Source: Leptotrichia sp. oral taxon 879 str. F0557 (GTDB taxonomy: Bacteria; Fusobacteriota; Fusobacteriia; Fusobacteriales; Leptotrichiaceae). From it: 64,000 nucleotides of DNA. Shown piece after piece: positions 55,123-64,000 of this stretch. Location: positions 1 through 64,000 of the forward strand of contig NZ_KI271343.1 in assembly GCF_000469385.1 (NCBI RefSeq). The letters run 5' to 3'. The position numbers and the translations under genes were made by a program. A model generated the notes under the pieces. It was not told where the DNA came from. It ran no database searches and saw only the letters and a list, made by a program, of their open reading frames with translations. Position 1 is the first letter of the stretch, and every line of letters begins with the position of its first letter.

Positions 55123-56199
55123 TTAATATTCAGAATCCCTAAATAATTTTATTCCAACTATTAAAAATATAATTAACGGAATAAAACAAGCTGCATAAAT
55201 TGGAACTGCTCCAGATACTGCCATTGAACGTAAAATCGTGCTGACACCATAATAGGCATAACCAATTATTACAGATAATCCTATATTTAGAGCTGCTCCC
55301 CCTCTTACATACCTACTTCCTAGTGAAAGTCCAATTAGACACATAACGAATGAAGATAATGCAAAAGATATTCTATAATAAAATTCTATTCTTAAATTTA
55401 AGGAATCTGCTCCAACTCTTGTAAAATAAACTACCTTTTCACGTAATTCAGGCATTGTCAAATTTTTTGCCTTGACTGGACTTGCCAGTACATCCTCCAT
55501 TTTTGCAATAAATTTGAATTTTTTTGTATCAGCAGGTTTCATTAAATTAGTTTTATCATCGTACTCCTTTAAGTCTTTAAAAGTCCATTCATTTGTTTTT
55601 GGGTTAATTTTTCCAAAAGGAGAAGTGTATATTTTGCTTATTTCCTTAAAGCCTTTTTCAAATTTCAGTATTTCAATATGCTCCATGGTCCCAGTATTTT
55701 TATTTACGTGTTCACTAAAAAGTACTGTTTTTTTATCAATTTTTACAAAAATAAATTTTTTCTCCACCTTGACAGGTTCCTTATTATCAATTTTTAAAGA
55801 TTTTAAATTTTCTTTTTTAGTATTTGATTTTCCTAAAGCGTCGTAATTTAACCAAAATACGCCCATACTTACAAGAAATGAAAAAATCATTGGAAATAAA
55901 GCTATTCTTGCGAAACTGATTCCACTTGTTTTCATTGCTGCGATTTCCAGCTGTTTTGCCATTTTGCTTATACACAGAAGACTTCCAAGCAGAACTCCAA
56001 GAGGAGCTGTATTTGTTATTATTTCAGGTGTTCCGTATCTCAGATATCTTATGGCATCATGTCCTTTAAGCTTTCCGTCCATAATCCATCCTGTAAGACT
56101 AATACTTTCAGCTAGTAAAAATATTAAGAAAAACATCATCATTCCTAAAATAAAACTTTTTACATAGTTTAGAATTATATATTTATCTAATTTATTCAT
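55123..56199 (-). CDS. lptG: LPS export permease LptG (YjgP/YjgQ family)
   Basis: A 358-residue inner-membrane protein with three N-terminal and three C-terminal membrane segments around a periplasmic domain of roughly 165 residues (about 105-270). It opens MNKLDKYIILNYVKSFILGM, and NIGLSVIIGYAYYGVSTI lies near residue 310. With LptF and LptB it extracts LPS from the inner membrane. Its presence shows a diderm envelope with LPS-like lipid. AAAGGAGG precedes the ATG. It lies just after lptF; which of the pair is F or G is set by gene order and is moderately certain. Confidence 0.82.
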   Translation of the reverse strand: MNKLDKYIILNYVKSFILGMMMFFLIFLLAESISLTGWIMDGKLKGHDAIRYLRYGTPEIITNTAPLGVLLGSLLCISKMAKQLEIAAMKTSGISFARIALFPMIFSFLVSMGVFWLNYDALGKSNTKKENLKSLKIDNKEPVKVEKKFIFVKIDKKTVLFSEHVNKNTGTMEHIEILKFEKGFKEISKIYTSPFGKINPKTNEWTFKDLKEYDDKTNLMKPADTKKFKFIAKMEDVLASPVKAKNLTMPELREKVVYFTRVGADSLNLRIEFYYRISFALSSFVMCLIGLSLGSRYVRGGAALNIGLSVIIGYAYYGVSTILRSMAVSGAVPIYAACFIPLIIFLIVGIKLFRDSEY

Positions 56200-56212
56200 A
56201 CTCCTCCTTTCG

Positions 56213-57310
56213 CTAATTTCCCTTATATTTCTTTATTGAAAAATATATGCACATTATAAATAAAACAAAATTAGGAACCCACATTGCAATGTTTGCAGGT
56301 ACATTATTTTTTAGCACCATAATCTTTGCATAACTTGCCATTCCTATATAACCAAATATAACAATCAAACTTATTCCAAAACTTATTCCTCTTCCACTTC
56401 GTCTATGCCCTACCGAAAGCAGTACTCCCAGCCAGCATAAAAATGTACTTGCAAATGGTCCTATAAGTCTTTGGTAAATTTCTACCTGTGCTTTTAATGC
56501 AGTTTCCTTTTCTTCAGGATTTTTTATATTCTGTTTATAAAATTCATTCAATTCTTTTATATCCATCTCTTTACGGCTTTTTTTTACTTCTTTCTTATTT
56601 TCCCTAAAAAAAGTAGTGATTGGTATTTCCTGCTCCTGATATAAAGCAGAAACTTGACTATTACCGTCTTTATCAAAAGCGTATCCTTTTACTTTCTTCA
56701 ATCTTATAATTCCTGGATCAAATTTTGCATTTTCTGCAAGAAATACTATTGGATAAGGATTATTACCTCGTTTATTTATAATCAGAAAGTTTTTAGCTGT
56801 AGCTTTTTCATTATTTACTTCATCAATGTAAAATCCAAAGCCTTTTTCCTCATTTGTCAAAAAAACTTTTTCTTCTGACAATGAACTTGGTTTTGAAGCT
56901 AGAATTTGTTTTGTCTGTGCATTTATATTTTTTAAGGCACGGGGATTTACATATATTTCAAGTCCTAAACCAATCAATGTCAATATTATTCCAAAAATAA
57001 ATGCTGGTCGAATTATTCTAAAAAGTCCTATTCCAGAACCTTCCATTGCAACAATTTCATTCGTTTCTGAAAGTCCTCCATAAACAAGCATTACCCCAAG
57101 AAATGCTCCCATAGGTATTGTTTGTACAAGAACTCCTGGTATAGCATAAAATAGATAGTCTATTATAGATATAAATGGCAAATCACTTGCAAACAGACGT
57201 TCCATAACTTCCATTATCACATTTAACATCATAATAAATGTAAATATGCTAATTCCAAATATTGACGGCAAAAAAAGTGAATTGTAAATATATCTGTCAA
57301 TTATTTTCAT
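56213..57310 (-). CDS. lptF: LPS export permease LptF (YjgP/YjgQ family)
   Basis: A 365-residue YjgP/YjgQ-family membrane protein with the same six-segment plan as its neighbour (MKIIDRYIYNSLFLPSIFGI start, IPMGAFLGVMLVYGGLSETN near 65, IGPFASTFLCWLGVLLSVGH then RRSGRGISFG near 290). It forms the LPS-transport complex with LptG. The frame opens at a TTG nine bases earlier; AAGGA upstream lies nearer the TTG, but homologues start at the ATG, so the choice is uncertain. Confidence 0.82.
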   Translation of the reverse strand: MKIIDRYIYNSLFLPSIFGISIFTFIMMLNVIMEVMERLFASDLPFISIIDYLFYAIPGVLVQTIPMGAFLGVMLVYGGLSETNEIVAMEGSGIGLFRIIRPAFIFGIILTLIGLGLEIYVNPRALKNINAQTKQILASKPSSLSEEKVFLTNEEKGFGFYIDEVNNEKATAKNFLIINKRGNNPYPIVFLAENAKFDPGIIRLKKVKGYAFDKDGNSQVSALYQEQEIPITTFFRENKKEVKKSRKEMDIKELNEFYKQNIKNPEEKETALKAQVEIYQRLIGPFASTFLCWLGVLLSVGHRRSGRGISFGISLIVIFGYIGMASYAKIMVLKNNVPANIAMWVPNFVLFIMCIYFSIKKYKGN

Positions 57311-57380
57311 TTTTATCAATTTTCCTTTTTTATTTTTCTTTTTATCTTATAATCATTTTTTTATTTCTGTACCAAGGTGT

Positions 57381-57962
57381 TTATTCAATATCTTTTGTTT
57401 TTTCAAATTTATCTGGTTTTGGATTTTTATAATTATTTAAAACGTCATCTATTACTTCTTTCTCTCTCTGGCTAACAACATATCTTTCCACATCATCTTT
57501 TATGAATTTTGGAAAAGAATCTGCAAATTTTAATGCATGTCTTGTCATAAACTGAACAGAAAGGCTTTTGTCCCTTATTTCACGTATTCTTTTGCTTCCT
57601 ATAGATCCTGTAATTACTGTAATATAAACAATAACTGCAACAAAGAATAACTCCATTATTCCAAATATCATTCCAGAAAATTTATCAAATCTTTTTATTT
57701 TTATACTTTTTAAAAATTTTCTATTGGCTATAAGAACGACAGAATAGACAATACATTGGACTAAAACTATAATAACAAAAATTTTTAACTGATTTTGAGG
57801 TTTAATTTTCTCTGAATTAAAAAAAAGTTTACAAATATAATTTGTTATAAAAATAATAAAAATATATTTAAACATATTGAAAAATTCCAAAGAGAATCCT
57901 CTTCTATATCCAAGAAAAATAAATATTATCAGTAAAACTATAAAGCCAATATCCAGCATCAT
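57381..57962 (-). CDS. CvpA family membrane protein
   Basis: A 193-residue protein with four membrane segments starting MLDIGFIVLLIIFIFLGYRR, which is the CvpA/colicin V production family signature (DI..L..F...GYRRG). The C-terminal 60 residues are charged and cytoplasmic or periplasmic. Family members are linked to envelope stability and, in some bacteria, bile or antibiotic tolerance; exact role unknown. It lies 12 bases from alr, probably co-transcribed. Confidence 0.75.
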   Translation of the reverse strand: MMLDIGFIVLLIIFIFLGYRRGFSLEFFNMFKYIFIIFITNYICKLFFNSEKIKPQNQLKIFVIIVLVQCIVYSVVLIANRKFLKSIKIKRFDKFSGMIFGIMELFFVAVIVYITVITGSIGSKRIREIRDKSLSVQFMTRHALKFADSFPKFIKDDVERYVVSQREKEVIDDVLNNYKNPKPDKFEKTKDIE

Positions 57963-57973
57963 TTTCCCTACCT

Positions 57974-59071
57974 CTATTTTTCCACATAAATTCTAGGTAC
58001 TCTCTGACTTATTCCACATAAAATCTCATACGAAATAGTATTACATAAATCAGCAACCTCTACAACACTTATATTTTCACCAAAAAATTCTACAACATCG
58101 CCTTTTTTAGCTTCATTTTTCAATTCTTCAGGAAGTAAAATTATAAGCTGATCCATACAGACACGCCCTACAATCTCACATTTATATCCTTTATAAAAAA
58201 CATACCCTTTATTTGACAAGTCACGCCTTACTCCGTCAGCATATCCAATAGAAACTGTAGCATAGGTCTTTCCAGCTTTTCCTTTATAAGTATTTCCATA
58301 ACTTATAAAACTATCTTCCTTTAATGTCTTTATATAGCTGATTTTTGCAAAGAGAGACATTACTGGCTTAAATTTATACGGAGCTGTTTCTTCGTCTGTA
58401 ACCCCTCCATAAAGTATAATTCCCACTCTCACAAAATCTTCTATGCTATCTTGAAACTTCAAAGTTCCAAAACTGTTGTGCAGATGTCTGTATTTTATTG
58501 ATGATATTCCACTTGATATTTTTTCACACATTGCTTTAAATTTACTTTCCTGCAATTTTGTATAGTCTTTGTCACTATCCGATGATGAAAAATGCGAGAA
58601 AATTCCTATCGGATTAATATGACTGGCATTTTTAAGAATTTCATTCAGTTTTTCAGTCTCACTTTCCTGAAAGCCTACACGCCCCATTCCTGTATCTATC
58701 TTTATAAACACATCTGTAGTTTTCCCATTTTCTTTCCCTGTTTTTTCCAAATATTCTATTTCCTCAAAATCTGTCACCATAAAATAAATATTTTTATCTG
58801 CAATTAAATCCATGTACTCATTTTCCACGGGCCCCAGTATCAGCACCATAATATCATCATGAAGTTCTTTTATTTTAAGTGCCTCATCACTTGTTGCAAC
58901 TGCAAAGTTCTTAATTCCCTTTTTTATCAGGGCATCACATATTTCAAGCATCCCATGTCCATAGGCATCCGCCTTTATAACTGCTATTATCTTATCCTTT
59001 GCTACAATTTTTTCAATTTCATCAACATTGCTATATAGATTTTTTATATTTATTTCTGCCCAGCATCGCAT
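57974..59071 (-). CDS. alr: Alanine racemase
   Basis: A 365-residue PLP enzyme making D-alanine for peptidoglycan. The PLP lysine is in AVIKADAYGHG near residue 32, the catalytic tyrosine region is FISYGNTYKGKAG near 260, and GRVCMDQLIILLP near 305 is the other family motif. It starts MRCWAEINIKNLYSN. AAGGTG precedes the ATG. Length is family-typical. Confidence 0.94.
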   Translation of the reverse strand: MRCWAEINIKNLYSNVDEIEKIVAKDKIIAVIKADAYGHGMLEICDALIKKGIKNFAVATSDEALKIKELHDDIMVLILGPVENEYMDLIADKNIYFMVTDFEEIEYLEKTGKENGKTTDVFIKIDTGMGRVGFQESETEKLNEILKNASHINPIGIFSHFSSSDSDKDYTKLQESKFKAMCEKISSGISSIKYRHLHNSFGTLKFQDSIEDFVRVGIILYGGVTDEETAPYKFKPVMSLFAKISYIKTLKEDSFISYGNTYKGKAGKTYATVSIGYADGVRRDLSNKGYVFYKGYKCEIVGRVCMDQLIILLPEELKNEAKKGDVVEFFGENISVVEVADLCNTISYEILCGISQRVPRIYVEK

Positions 59072-59110
59072 TTTTCAATTCACCTTCTAAATTTATCATT
59101 TTATTTTTAA

Positions 59111-60082
59111 TTATACCAGTACTTTATCTTTTTCATCATATCCATTTACTGTTTTACCAGAACTTTTTATAACATCTTTAGTTTTTGGCTCATTTTTACC
59201 TTTTTTCATTATATAAACCAAAGGACTTGCTACAAATACTGATGAATAAGTTCCAACAAGCATTCCTACAAATAGAGTCATACTAAATGTTTTTAATGTA
59301 TCTCCACCTAAAATCAGAAGTACAATTACTGAAAATAGAGTTGTCAATGAAGTATAAATTGATCTTGTGAACACTTGATTTATTGATTTTTCAATAACTA
59401 GATCAAATGGTTCCACAGTTTTATTTTTACCTTTTCTATTTTTCTGAATATTTTCACGAATTCTATCAAATACAACAATCGTATCGTTAATAGAGTATCC
59501 TAAAATTGTAAGAATTGCAGCTATAAATGGAGTATCGATTTCATATTTAAGTAGCGCTATAACTCCAAAGGCAATAATAACATCGTGAATAAGCGCTATA
59601 ACTCCTGCCAGAGCATAAACAAACTCAAATCTTATAGTAACATAAATAATAATCAGGATACTTCCTATTATTAAAGACTGAATTGCATTTGCAGTTAATT
59701 CCTTACCAATTACTGCTCCCACAGTTTCATTTTTTACAACTTCATATTTACCAGTTTTTTTACTTAATTCTGACATTATTTTTGTTTTTTGCGTATTATC
59801 AAGCTGCTCTGTTCTTATGATAACAGTATTGTCTGTATCTGAAAACTGAACTCTTTTGGCCTTTAATTTAGGAATTTCGCCAATTAAACTGTTTAATGTC
59901 TCATTTACTGCATTTTGGTCAATTTTCTTATCATATTTTAACTGAATTAATTCTCCACCTTTAAAATCCACCCCAAGATTTAGCTTTATTACAAACAGCG
60001 AAATCAATGAAACTACAACCATTATCGTTGAAATACCTAAATAAAGCTTTCTACGTTGTATAACTTTTAAATTAATCTTCAT
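59111..60082 (-). CDS. secF: Sec translocase accessory protein SecF
   Basis: A 323-residue inner-membrane protein of the SecDF complex, which uses the proton gradient to pull proteins across. It has six membrane segments, DFKGGELIQLKY near residue 38 and GYSINDTIVVFDRIRENIQK near 195, the family hallmark. Its start overlaps the end of secD by 11 bases, so the two are translationally coupled. Confidence 0.93.
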   Translation of the reverse strand: MKINLKVIQRRKLYLGISTIMVVVSLISLFVIKLNLGVDFKGGELIQLKYDKKIDQNAVNETLNSLIGEIPKLKAKRVQFSDTDNTVIIRTEQLDNTQKTKIMSELSKKTGKYEVVKNETVGAVIGKELTANAIQSLIIGSILIIIYVTIRFEFVYALAGVIALIHDVIIAFGVIALLKYEIDTPFIAAILTILGYSINDTIVVFDRIRENIQKNRKGKNKTVEPFDLVIEKSINQVFTRSIYTSLTTLFSVIVLLILGGDTLKTFSMTLFVGMLVGTYSSVFVASPLVYIMKKGKNEPKTKDVIKSSGKTVNGYDEKDKVLV

Positions 60083-61283
60083 TTAAAGCTCCTTTCCAGA
60101 ACAGCTGTTCCCTTTTTATGTTAAATGTCTTTATAAACAGTTTTAAGAATACTTTTGAAACAAATACTCCTGTAATTACAGTAGCAACCACACCAAGTGC
60201 CAATGTTACTGCAAATCCTTTAATCGGTCCAGTTCCTAGGAAAAATAGCACAGCAGCTACAAGCATTGTAGTCAGATTTCCGTCAATTATGGCAGGAAAG
60301 GCATTTTCATAACCTCTTTCAACCGCATCATGAAGCGATTCTCCAAGCCGTAATTCTTCCTTTATTCTCTCATAAGTAATTACATTTGAATCAACTGCCA
60401 TACCAAGTGTAAGGATAAATCCTGCAATTCCAGGAAGCGTCAAAGCTGCTCCGATACCGCTAAGCAGTCCTAAAACTAGAACTCCATTTATTAAAAGTGC
60501 AATATCTGCAACAATTCCAGGTATTCTATAAATAGCAATCATAAATACTGAAATTACACCTAAGGCAATCAGCCCAGCTATTCCAGTCTGTCTTATCGAA
60601 TCTACTCCAAGCGTCGCTCCAACCGTTCTATTTTCAACAATTTTAATTTCCACAGGCAGTGCCCCTGATTTTAACAGATTTGCAAGATTGTTTGCTTCTT
60701 CCATTGAGAATCTTCCAGTTATAATTCCACTTCCACCGTTAATTTCACTGTTAATTGTAGGTGCTGACTGTTCCTTGTTATCAAGCATTATTGCCAGCTG
60801 TTTTCCTATATTTTCCCTTGTAATCTTAGCAAAAGTGTTTGCTCCTTGTGAATTTAATTCAAAACTTACAGAAGGCATCCCAACCTGATCTCTAGAAACC
60901 CCTGCTGTCTTTAATGCCGAACCTTCTAATAAAACAGGCCCGTAACCATCCTTATTTTTTATTCTAAACTCAAGTTTCGCTGTTGTACCAATCAATTCAA
61001 TAGCCTTTTGAGGATCTTTTATCCCCGCAAGCTCCACTATCAATTTGTCATTTCCACTAAGCTGAATAACAGGCTCAGCAACTCCAATACTATTTACCCT
61101 TCTTTCAATAATATTTTTAACCTTGCTCATTGTATCAGGCTCAATTTTTCCCTGTGCCTGTAATACAACTGATGTTCCACCACGTAAATCAAGTCCCAGT
61201 TTTACTTTATTAAAGTACAAAATAAGAGCTGGAACAAAAATTACCAAAAGTAACCAAACATAATGTGATTTTTTATTCTGCAT
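60072..61283 (-). CDS. secD: Sec translocase accessory protein SecD
   Basis: A 403-residue partner of SecF. LGLDLRGGTSVVLQAQGKIE lies near residue 30, the periplasmic P1 region covers 50-220, and GMAVDSNVITYERIKEELRL lies near 310. The P1 head is short compared with E. coli SecD (615 residues), as in other non-proteobacterial forms. The start is preceded by AAAGGA. Upstream is a 328-base gap holding a strong hairpin. Confidence 0.93.
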   Translation of the reverse strand: MQNKKSHYVWLLLVIFVPALILYFNKVKLGLDLRGGTSVVLQAQGKIEPDTMSKVKNIIERRVNSIGVAEPVIQLSGNDKLIVELAGIKDPQKAIELIGTTAKLEFRIKNKDGYGPVLLEGSALKTAGVSRDQVGMPSVSFELNSQGANTFAKITRENIGKQLAIMLDNKEQSAPTINSEINGGSGIITGRFSMEEANNLANLLKSGALPVEIKIVENRTVGATLGVDSIRQTGIAGLIALGVISVFMIAIYRIPGIVADIALLINGVLVLGLLSGIGAALTLPGIAGFILTLGMAVDSNVITYERIKEELRLGESLHDAVERGYENAFPAIIDGNLTTMLVAAVLFFLGTGPIKGFAVTLALGVVATVITGVFVSKVFLKLFIKTFNIKREQLFWKGALNED

Positions 61284-61384
61284 TTTTTTATCCTTTCTTT
61301 TTTTATTTAAATATCTATTCTTATAAATATGTTTAATATATTTTTATTACTTTTTAAGTTTTATTTATTTTTAAGTTTATTTAA

Positions 61385-61412
61385 GCAAGGACATCAAACG
61401 CCATGTCCTTGC
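61385..61412. other. GC-rich hairpin in the secD-ruvX gap
   Basis: Perfect ten-base-pair stem GCAAGGACAT (61385-61394) with ATGTCCTTGC (61403-61412) and an eight-base loop. On the minus strand it is preceded by the GC-rich AAAGCCGGGAT. No T-run follows, so it is not a simple terminator. It may be a 5' structure of the secDF mRNA or a relic of a mobile element. The rest of the 61284-61611 gap is plain AT-rich DNA. Confidence 0.5.
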
Positions 61413-61611
61413 ATCCCGGCTTTACGCAAAACTTTCTTATAAAAGAAAAATAGAACTCGCTTTTCAATTTCAATTATTTTTAATATAAATAATTAAATAT
61501 ATTTCAAAATTTATTCCAAAAGCTCAAACAGCTATTTTTCTTTTAACGAAATTTTGCTTATTAAAAAATACATCAACTCTTATAGTATTAAAAATTTTAT
61601 ATTTAGACTTT

Positions 61612-62028
61612 TTAAGACAATGTGTCGAGATATTTCTGCAAAATTATTGACGCTGCAACCATATCTACTACTTTTCTACGTTCTTTTCCATTCTTTTTGG
61701 AATAGTTTTTTAGATAATGCTCAGCCTCTGTTGTTGTGTAACGCTCATCCACAAAGATAACCTGAATATTTGGAATACTCTTTTTCAATTCTTCCACAAA
61801 TTCCTCTACTTTTTCCACCTGACGTTTTTTTGTGCCATCAAGGCTCTTTGGCATTCCCACAACAACTTTTTTTGTGCCTTCATCATCTAGTATTTCCTTT
61901 ATTCTTTCAACAGGATTTGTCTTTGTTCTGTCAATTACTTCGAGAGCAGTTGCAAGAATTCCCAAAGGATCGCATTTTGCAACTCCAATTCTAACATCTC
62001 CCACATCTAATCCAATAAATTTCTTCAT
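61612..62028 (-). CDS. ruvX: Holliday-junction resolvase-like protein RuvX/YqgF
   Basis: A 138-residue RNase H-fold nuclease. GLDVGDVRIGVAKCDPLGIL near residue 5 carries the first catalytic aspartate, VIFVDERYTTTEAEHYL near 95 the glutamate region, and VVDMVAASIILQ near 125 the last aspartate. The family matures 16S rRNA and may act on junction DNA. Length is typical (about 140). It follows alaS, a common bacterial pairing. Confidence 0.92.
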   Translation of the reverse strand: MKKFIGLDVGDVRIGVAKCDPLGILATALEVIDRTKTNPVERIKEILDDEGTKKVVVGMPKSLDGTKKRQVEKVEEFVEELKKSIPNIQVIFVDERYTTTEAEHYLKNYSKKNGKERRKVVDMVAASIILQKYLDTLS

Positions 62029-62125
62029 TTTTTATTTCTCATTTCTTAAACAATTTACCATTTTATAGACTTAATAATATCTACTTTAGTAAAAATCTAA
62101 ATCTGTATATCTAAAAGTAAATTTA

Positions 62126-64000
62126 TTATAATTTTTCAGTTACAAATTCAAATGCTTTTTCAACAGCTTCTTTTACAGCATTTCCATCTTTTCCACCAGC
62201 CTGTGCAAAGTCAGGACGTCCTCCACCGTTTCCGCCAGCGACTTGTGCTGCAACTTTTACTATTTCTCCAGCCTTCACTTTTGAAATCAGGTCTTTTGTA
62301 ACTCCAACTACAAAAATTGCCTTTCCATCATTATTTGTTCCTAAAATGATGATTCCAGACTGCATTTTTTCTTTTCCTCTGTCTACAATCTCTTTCAGTT
62401 CATCAACATTTTTATCTTCAAATGAAGATTTTAGCACTTTCACACCATTTACTGCTTCAACATTTTCAAGCATTTCATTAATTTCGTATTTTACAAGTTT
62501 TGTTTGCATTTCTTCATGCACTTTTACTGCCGCTTTCATATCTCCAATATATTTTTCGATAATATCGACAACATTTTTTTCATCTGTTCTAAAAATATCA
62601 GATATTTCCTTTATTTTATCTTCAAGCCTATTTACATAACTTAAACTTTTATATCCAGTTGTAGCTGTAATTCTACGTGTTCCTGAAGCAATTCCATTTT
62701 CAGACTCGATATTGAACAATCCGATTTCTCCAGTTGATTTAACGTGTGTTCCTCCACAAAGCTCGATAGAATATCCGTCAATTTCAACGACACGAACTAT
62801 ATCTCCATATTTGTCTGAAAATAATGCCATCGCCCCTCTTGCTTTTGCATCTTCAATATTTTCATAATTTATTTTTACTTGTAAATTTGATAAAATAATG
62901 TCATTTACACCTTTTTCAATTTTTTCAATCATTTCTGGACTGATTGCTTCGTAATGTGAAAAGTCAAATCTTAATTTTTCATCATCCACAAGCGATCCAG
63001 ACTGCTCTACATGTGTTCCTAAATTTTCTCTTAAAACTTTGTGTAAAATATGTGTAGCTGTATGATTTCTCTGAATATCTTTTCTACGGTTTACATCAAT
63101 TTGCATTTTCACTTCTACGCCTACCGCTGGAGCAATTCCCCTTGTGATTTCAACCTGATGAATAAAGACATCGTGTTTTTTAACCACGTTTACAACTCTT
63201 CCTTCAAATTCTCCAGAAGTGATAATTCCTGTATCAGCAACTTGCCCTCCAGATTCAGCATAAAATGGTGTTTTGTCAAAAATCATCTCATATCCTGAAA
63301 TTCCTTCACTTTTGGCAATATGTAAAAGCTTGCTTTTTTCCTCAAAATTTTGTAAATATCCAGTAAATTCTGTTTTCCCATGTTTTTCAAAAAATTCATC
63401 TATAAATTCATCTTTTATCATATCAGAAATTGTTGTTCTGCTGTCTTTTGAACGTTGCACCTGTTCTGCCAGCTTTTTCTCAAATTCTTCTTCTGATGCT
63501 TCAAATCCTTGATTTTCCAAGATTAATTTTGTAAGTTCAAATGGGAATCCAAAAGTGTCATACAGTTTGAAAGTCAATTCAGCTGGCAATTCTTTCTGAT
63601 TTTCCGCTTTTAATTTCTGAATTTCTTCTTCTAGCATTTCAGTTCCATTTTTCAAAGTTGTTGCAAATCTTTCTTCTTCCAGTCTTATAACTTTTTCAAT
63701 ATATTCCTGCTTTTCAGCTAACTCTGGATATGCTTCATTCATTGTTTCAAGAACGTAAGGCACTAATTTATAAAGAAATATATCTTCTTTTTCAAAAACT
63801 TTCTGTTTTGCAGAACTTCCAGCTCCAAAAGCACGTCTTATAATTTTTCTTAAAATATATCCACGCCCTTCATTTGACGGCAATACTCCATCTCCAATCA
63901 AAAATACTGAGGCTCTAACGTGATCAGCAATAATTTTTACTGCTTCCTCACTTTCATTTCCTTGAATTTCAAGTACAGATTTTATCCCTTTTGTAATATT
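62126..64000 (-). CDS. alaS: Alanyl-tRNA synthetase AlaS (5' end beyond the window)
   Basis: The last 624 residues of AlaS. The frame is open to the window edge: IIADHVRASVFLIGDGVLPS lies at the start of the visible part, so the gene is cut by the window, not truncated. The zinc and editing motifs HTATHILHK near visible residue 310 and CGGTHVKSTGEIG near 415 are present, followed by the C-terminal C-Ala domain with GGNGGGRPDFAQAGGKDGNA at the end. AlaS charges tRNA-Ala and edits mischarged Ser/Gly. It heads the ruvX-secDF run. Confidence 0.95.
   Translation of the reverse strand, partial: NITKGIKSVLEIQGNESEEAVKIIADHVRASVFLIGDGVLPSNEGRGYILRKIIRRAFGAGSSAKQKVFEKEDIFLYKLVPYVLETMNEAYPELAEKQEYIEKVIRLEEERFATTLKNGTEMLEEEIQKLKAENQKELPAELTFKLYDTFGFPFELTKLILENQGFEASEEEFEKKLAEQVQRSKDSRTTISDMIKDEFIDEFFEKHGKTEFTGYLQNFEEKSKLLHIAKSEGISGYEMIFDKTPFYAESGGQVADTGIITSGEFEGRVVNVVKKHDVFIHQVEITRGIAPAVGVEVKMQIDVNRRKDIQRNHTATHILHKVLRENLGTHVEQSGSLVDDEKLRFDFSHYEAISPEMIEKIEKGVNDIILSNLQVKINYENIEDAKARGAMALFSDKYGDIVRVVEIDGYSIELCGGTHVKSTGEIGLFNIESENGIASGTRRITATTGYKSLSYVNRLEDKIKEISDIFRTDEKNVVDIIEKYIGDMKAAVKVHEEMQTKLVKYEINEMLENVEAVNGVKVLKSSFEDKNVDELKEIVDRGKEKMQSGIIILGTNNDGKAIFVVGVTKDLISKVKAGEIVKVAAQVAGGNGGGRPDFAQAGGKDGNAVKEAVEKAFEFVTEKL

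Noticed and set aside
62126-63901. AlaS starting at the TTG at 63901
   Set aside because: The frame upstream to the window edge encodes conserved AlaS sequence (ADHVRASVFLIGDG), so the gene simply continues beyond the window.

Overview
The window is low-GC DNA from a diderm (outer-membrane) bacterium of the Leptotrichia type (Fusobacteriota). Evidence: codon use and intergenic DNA are very AT-rich; LptF/LptG permeases and a giant type V autotransporter imply an outer membrane; and the autotransporter carries the N-terminal block typical of Leptotrichia/Fusobacterium autotransporter-associated proteins. The species call is inference from gene content, not from a marker such as 16S rRNA. I saw no tRNA, rRNA or CRISPR array.

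Layout. 1-1.4 kb: a CPBP-family membrane protease joined to a scrapyard of an aldo/keto-reductase fragment, an orphan membrane-protein tail and a frameshifted transposase start. 1.46-2.44 kb: an AhpF/TrxB-like flavin reductase behind a PerR-like palindrome. 2.6-2.95 kb: an intergenic region that reads as a complete, compact type I toxin-antitoxin locus (23-residue membrane peptide, tandem antisense RNA, two well-spaced promoters); this is the strongest new observation. 3.2-6.0 kb: copper exporter CopA and its CopY-type repressor with two matching operators. 6.1-12.6 kb: a complete lacABCDFEG tagatose-6-phosphate lactose operon, with a LacI-family regulator upstream (13.1-14.1 kb) and matching palindromic operators. 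14.3-19.5 kb, plus strand: a PLD-like lipoprotein, a PPP-family phosphatase, a candidate small RNA, the ribosome GTPase TypA and an unknown protein. 19.7-31.8 kb: a lipoprotein of the ABC substrate-binding type and a 3624-residue autotransporter, followed by a >1.1 kb non-coding leader with a structured segment. 32.9-36.0 kb: a polar amino-acid ABC transporter with two tandem binding proteins. 36.2-39.5 kb: 5-formyl-THF cyclo-ligase, an isolated CobU and an EF-G-like GTPase with altered catalytic motifs. 39.8-41.0 kb: a spherulin-4-like protein. 41.1-46.2 kb: the sufCBDSU iron-sulfur operon. 46.4-47.8 kb: two immunity-type proteins with no visible toxin. 48.0-64.0 kb: an unbroken minus-strand run of housekeeping genes (alaS, ruvX, secD, secF, alr, cvpA, lptF, lptG, M16 protease, rodA, pseudouridine synthase, accD, accA, metF, pdxK); alaS runs off the right edge.

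How the parts work together. Lactose enters as lactose-6-phosphate through LacFE, is split by LacG, and galactose-6-phosphate is processed by LacAB, LacC and LacD to triose phosphates. CopY/CopA form a self-contained copper-efflux circuit. SufCBD with SufS/SufU build iron-sulfur clusters. SecDF and LptFG serve envelope biogenesis, which the large autotransporter needs. All coordinates and motifs come from reading the sequence; family names come from motif recognition without database searches.
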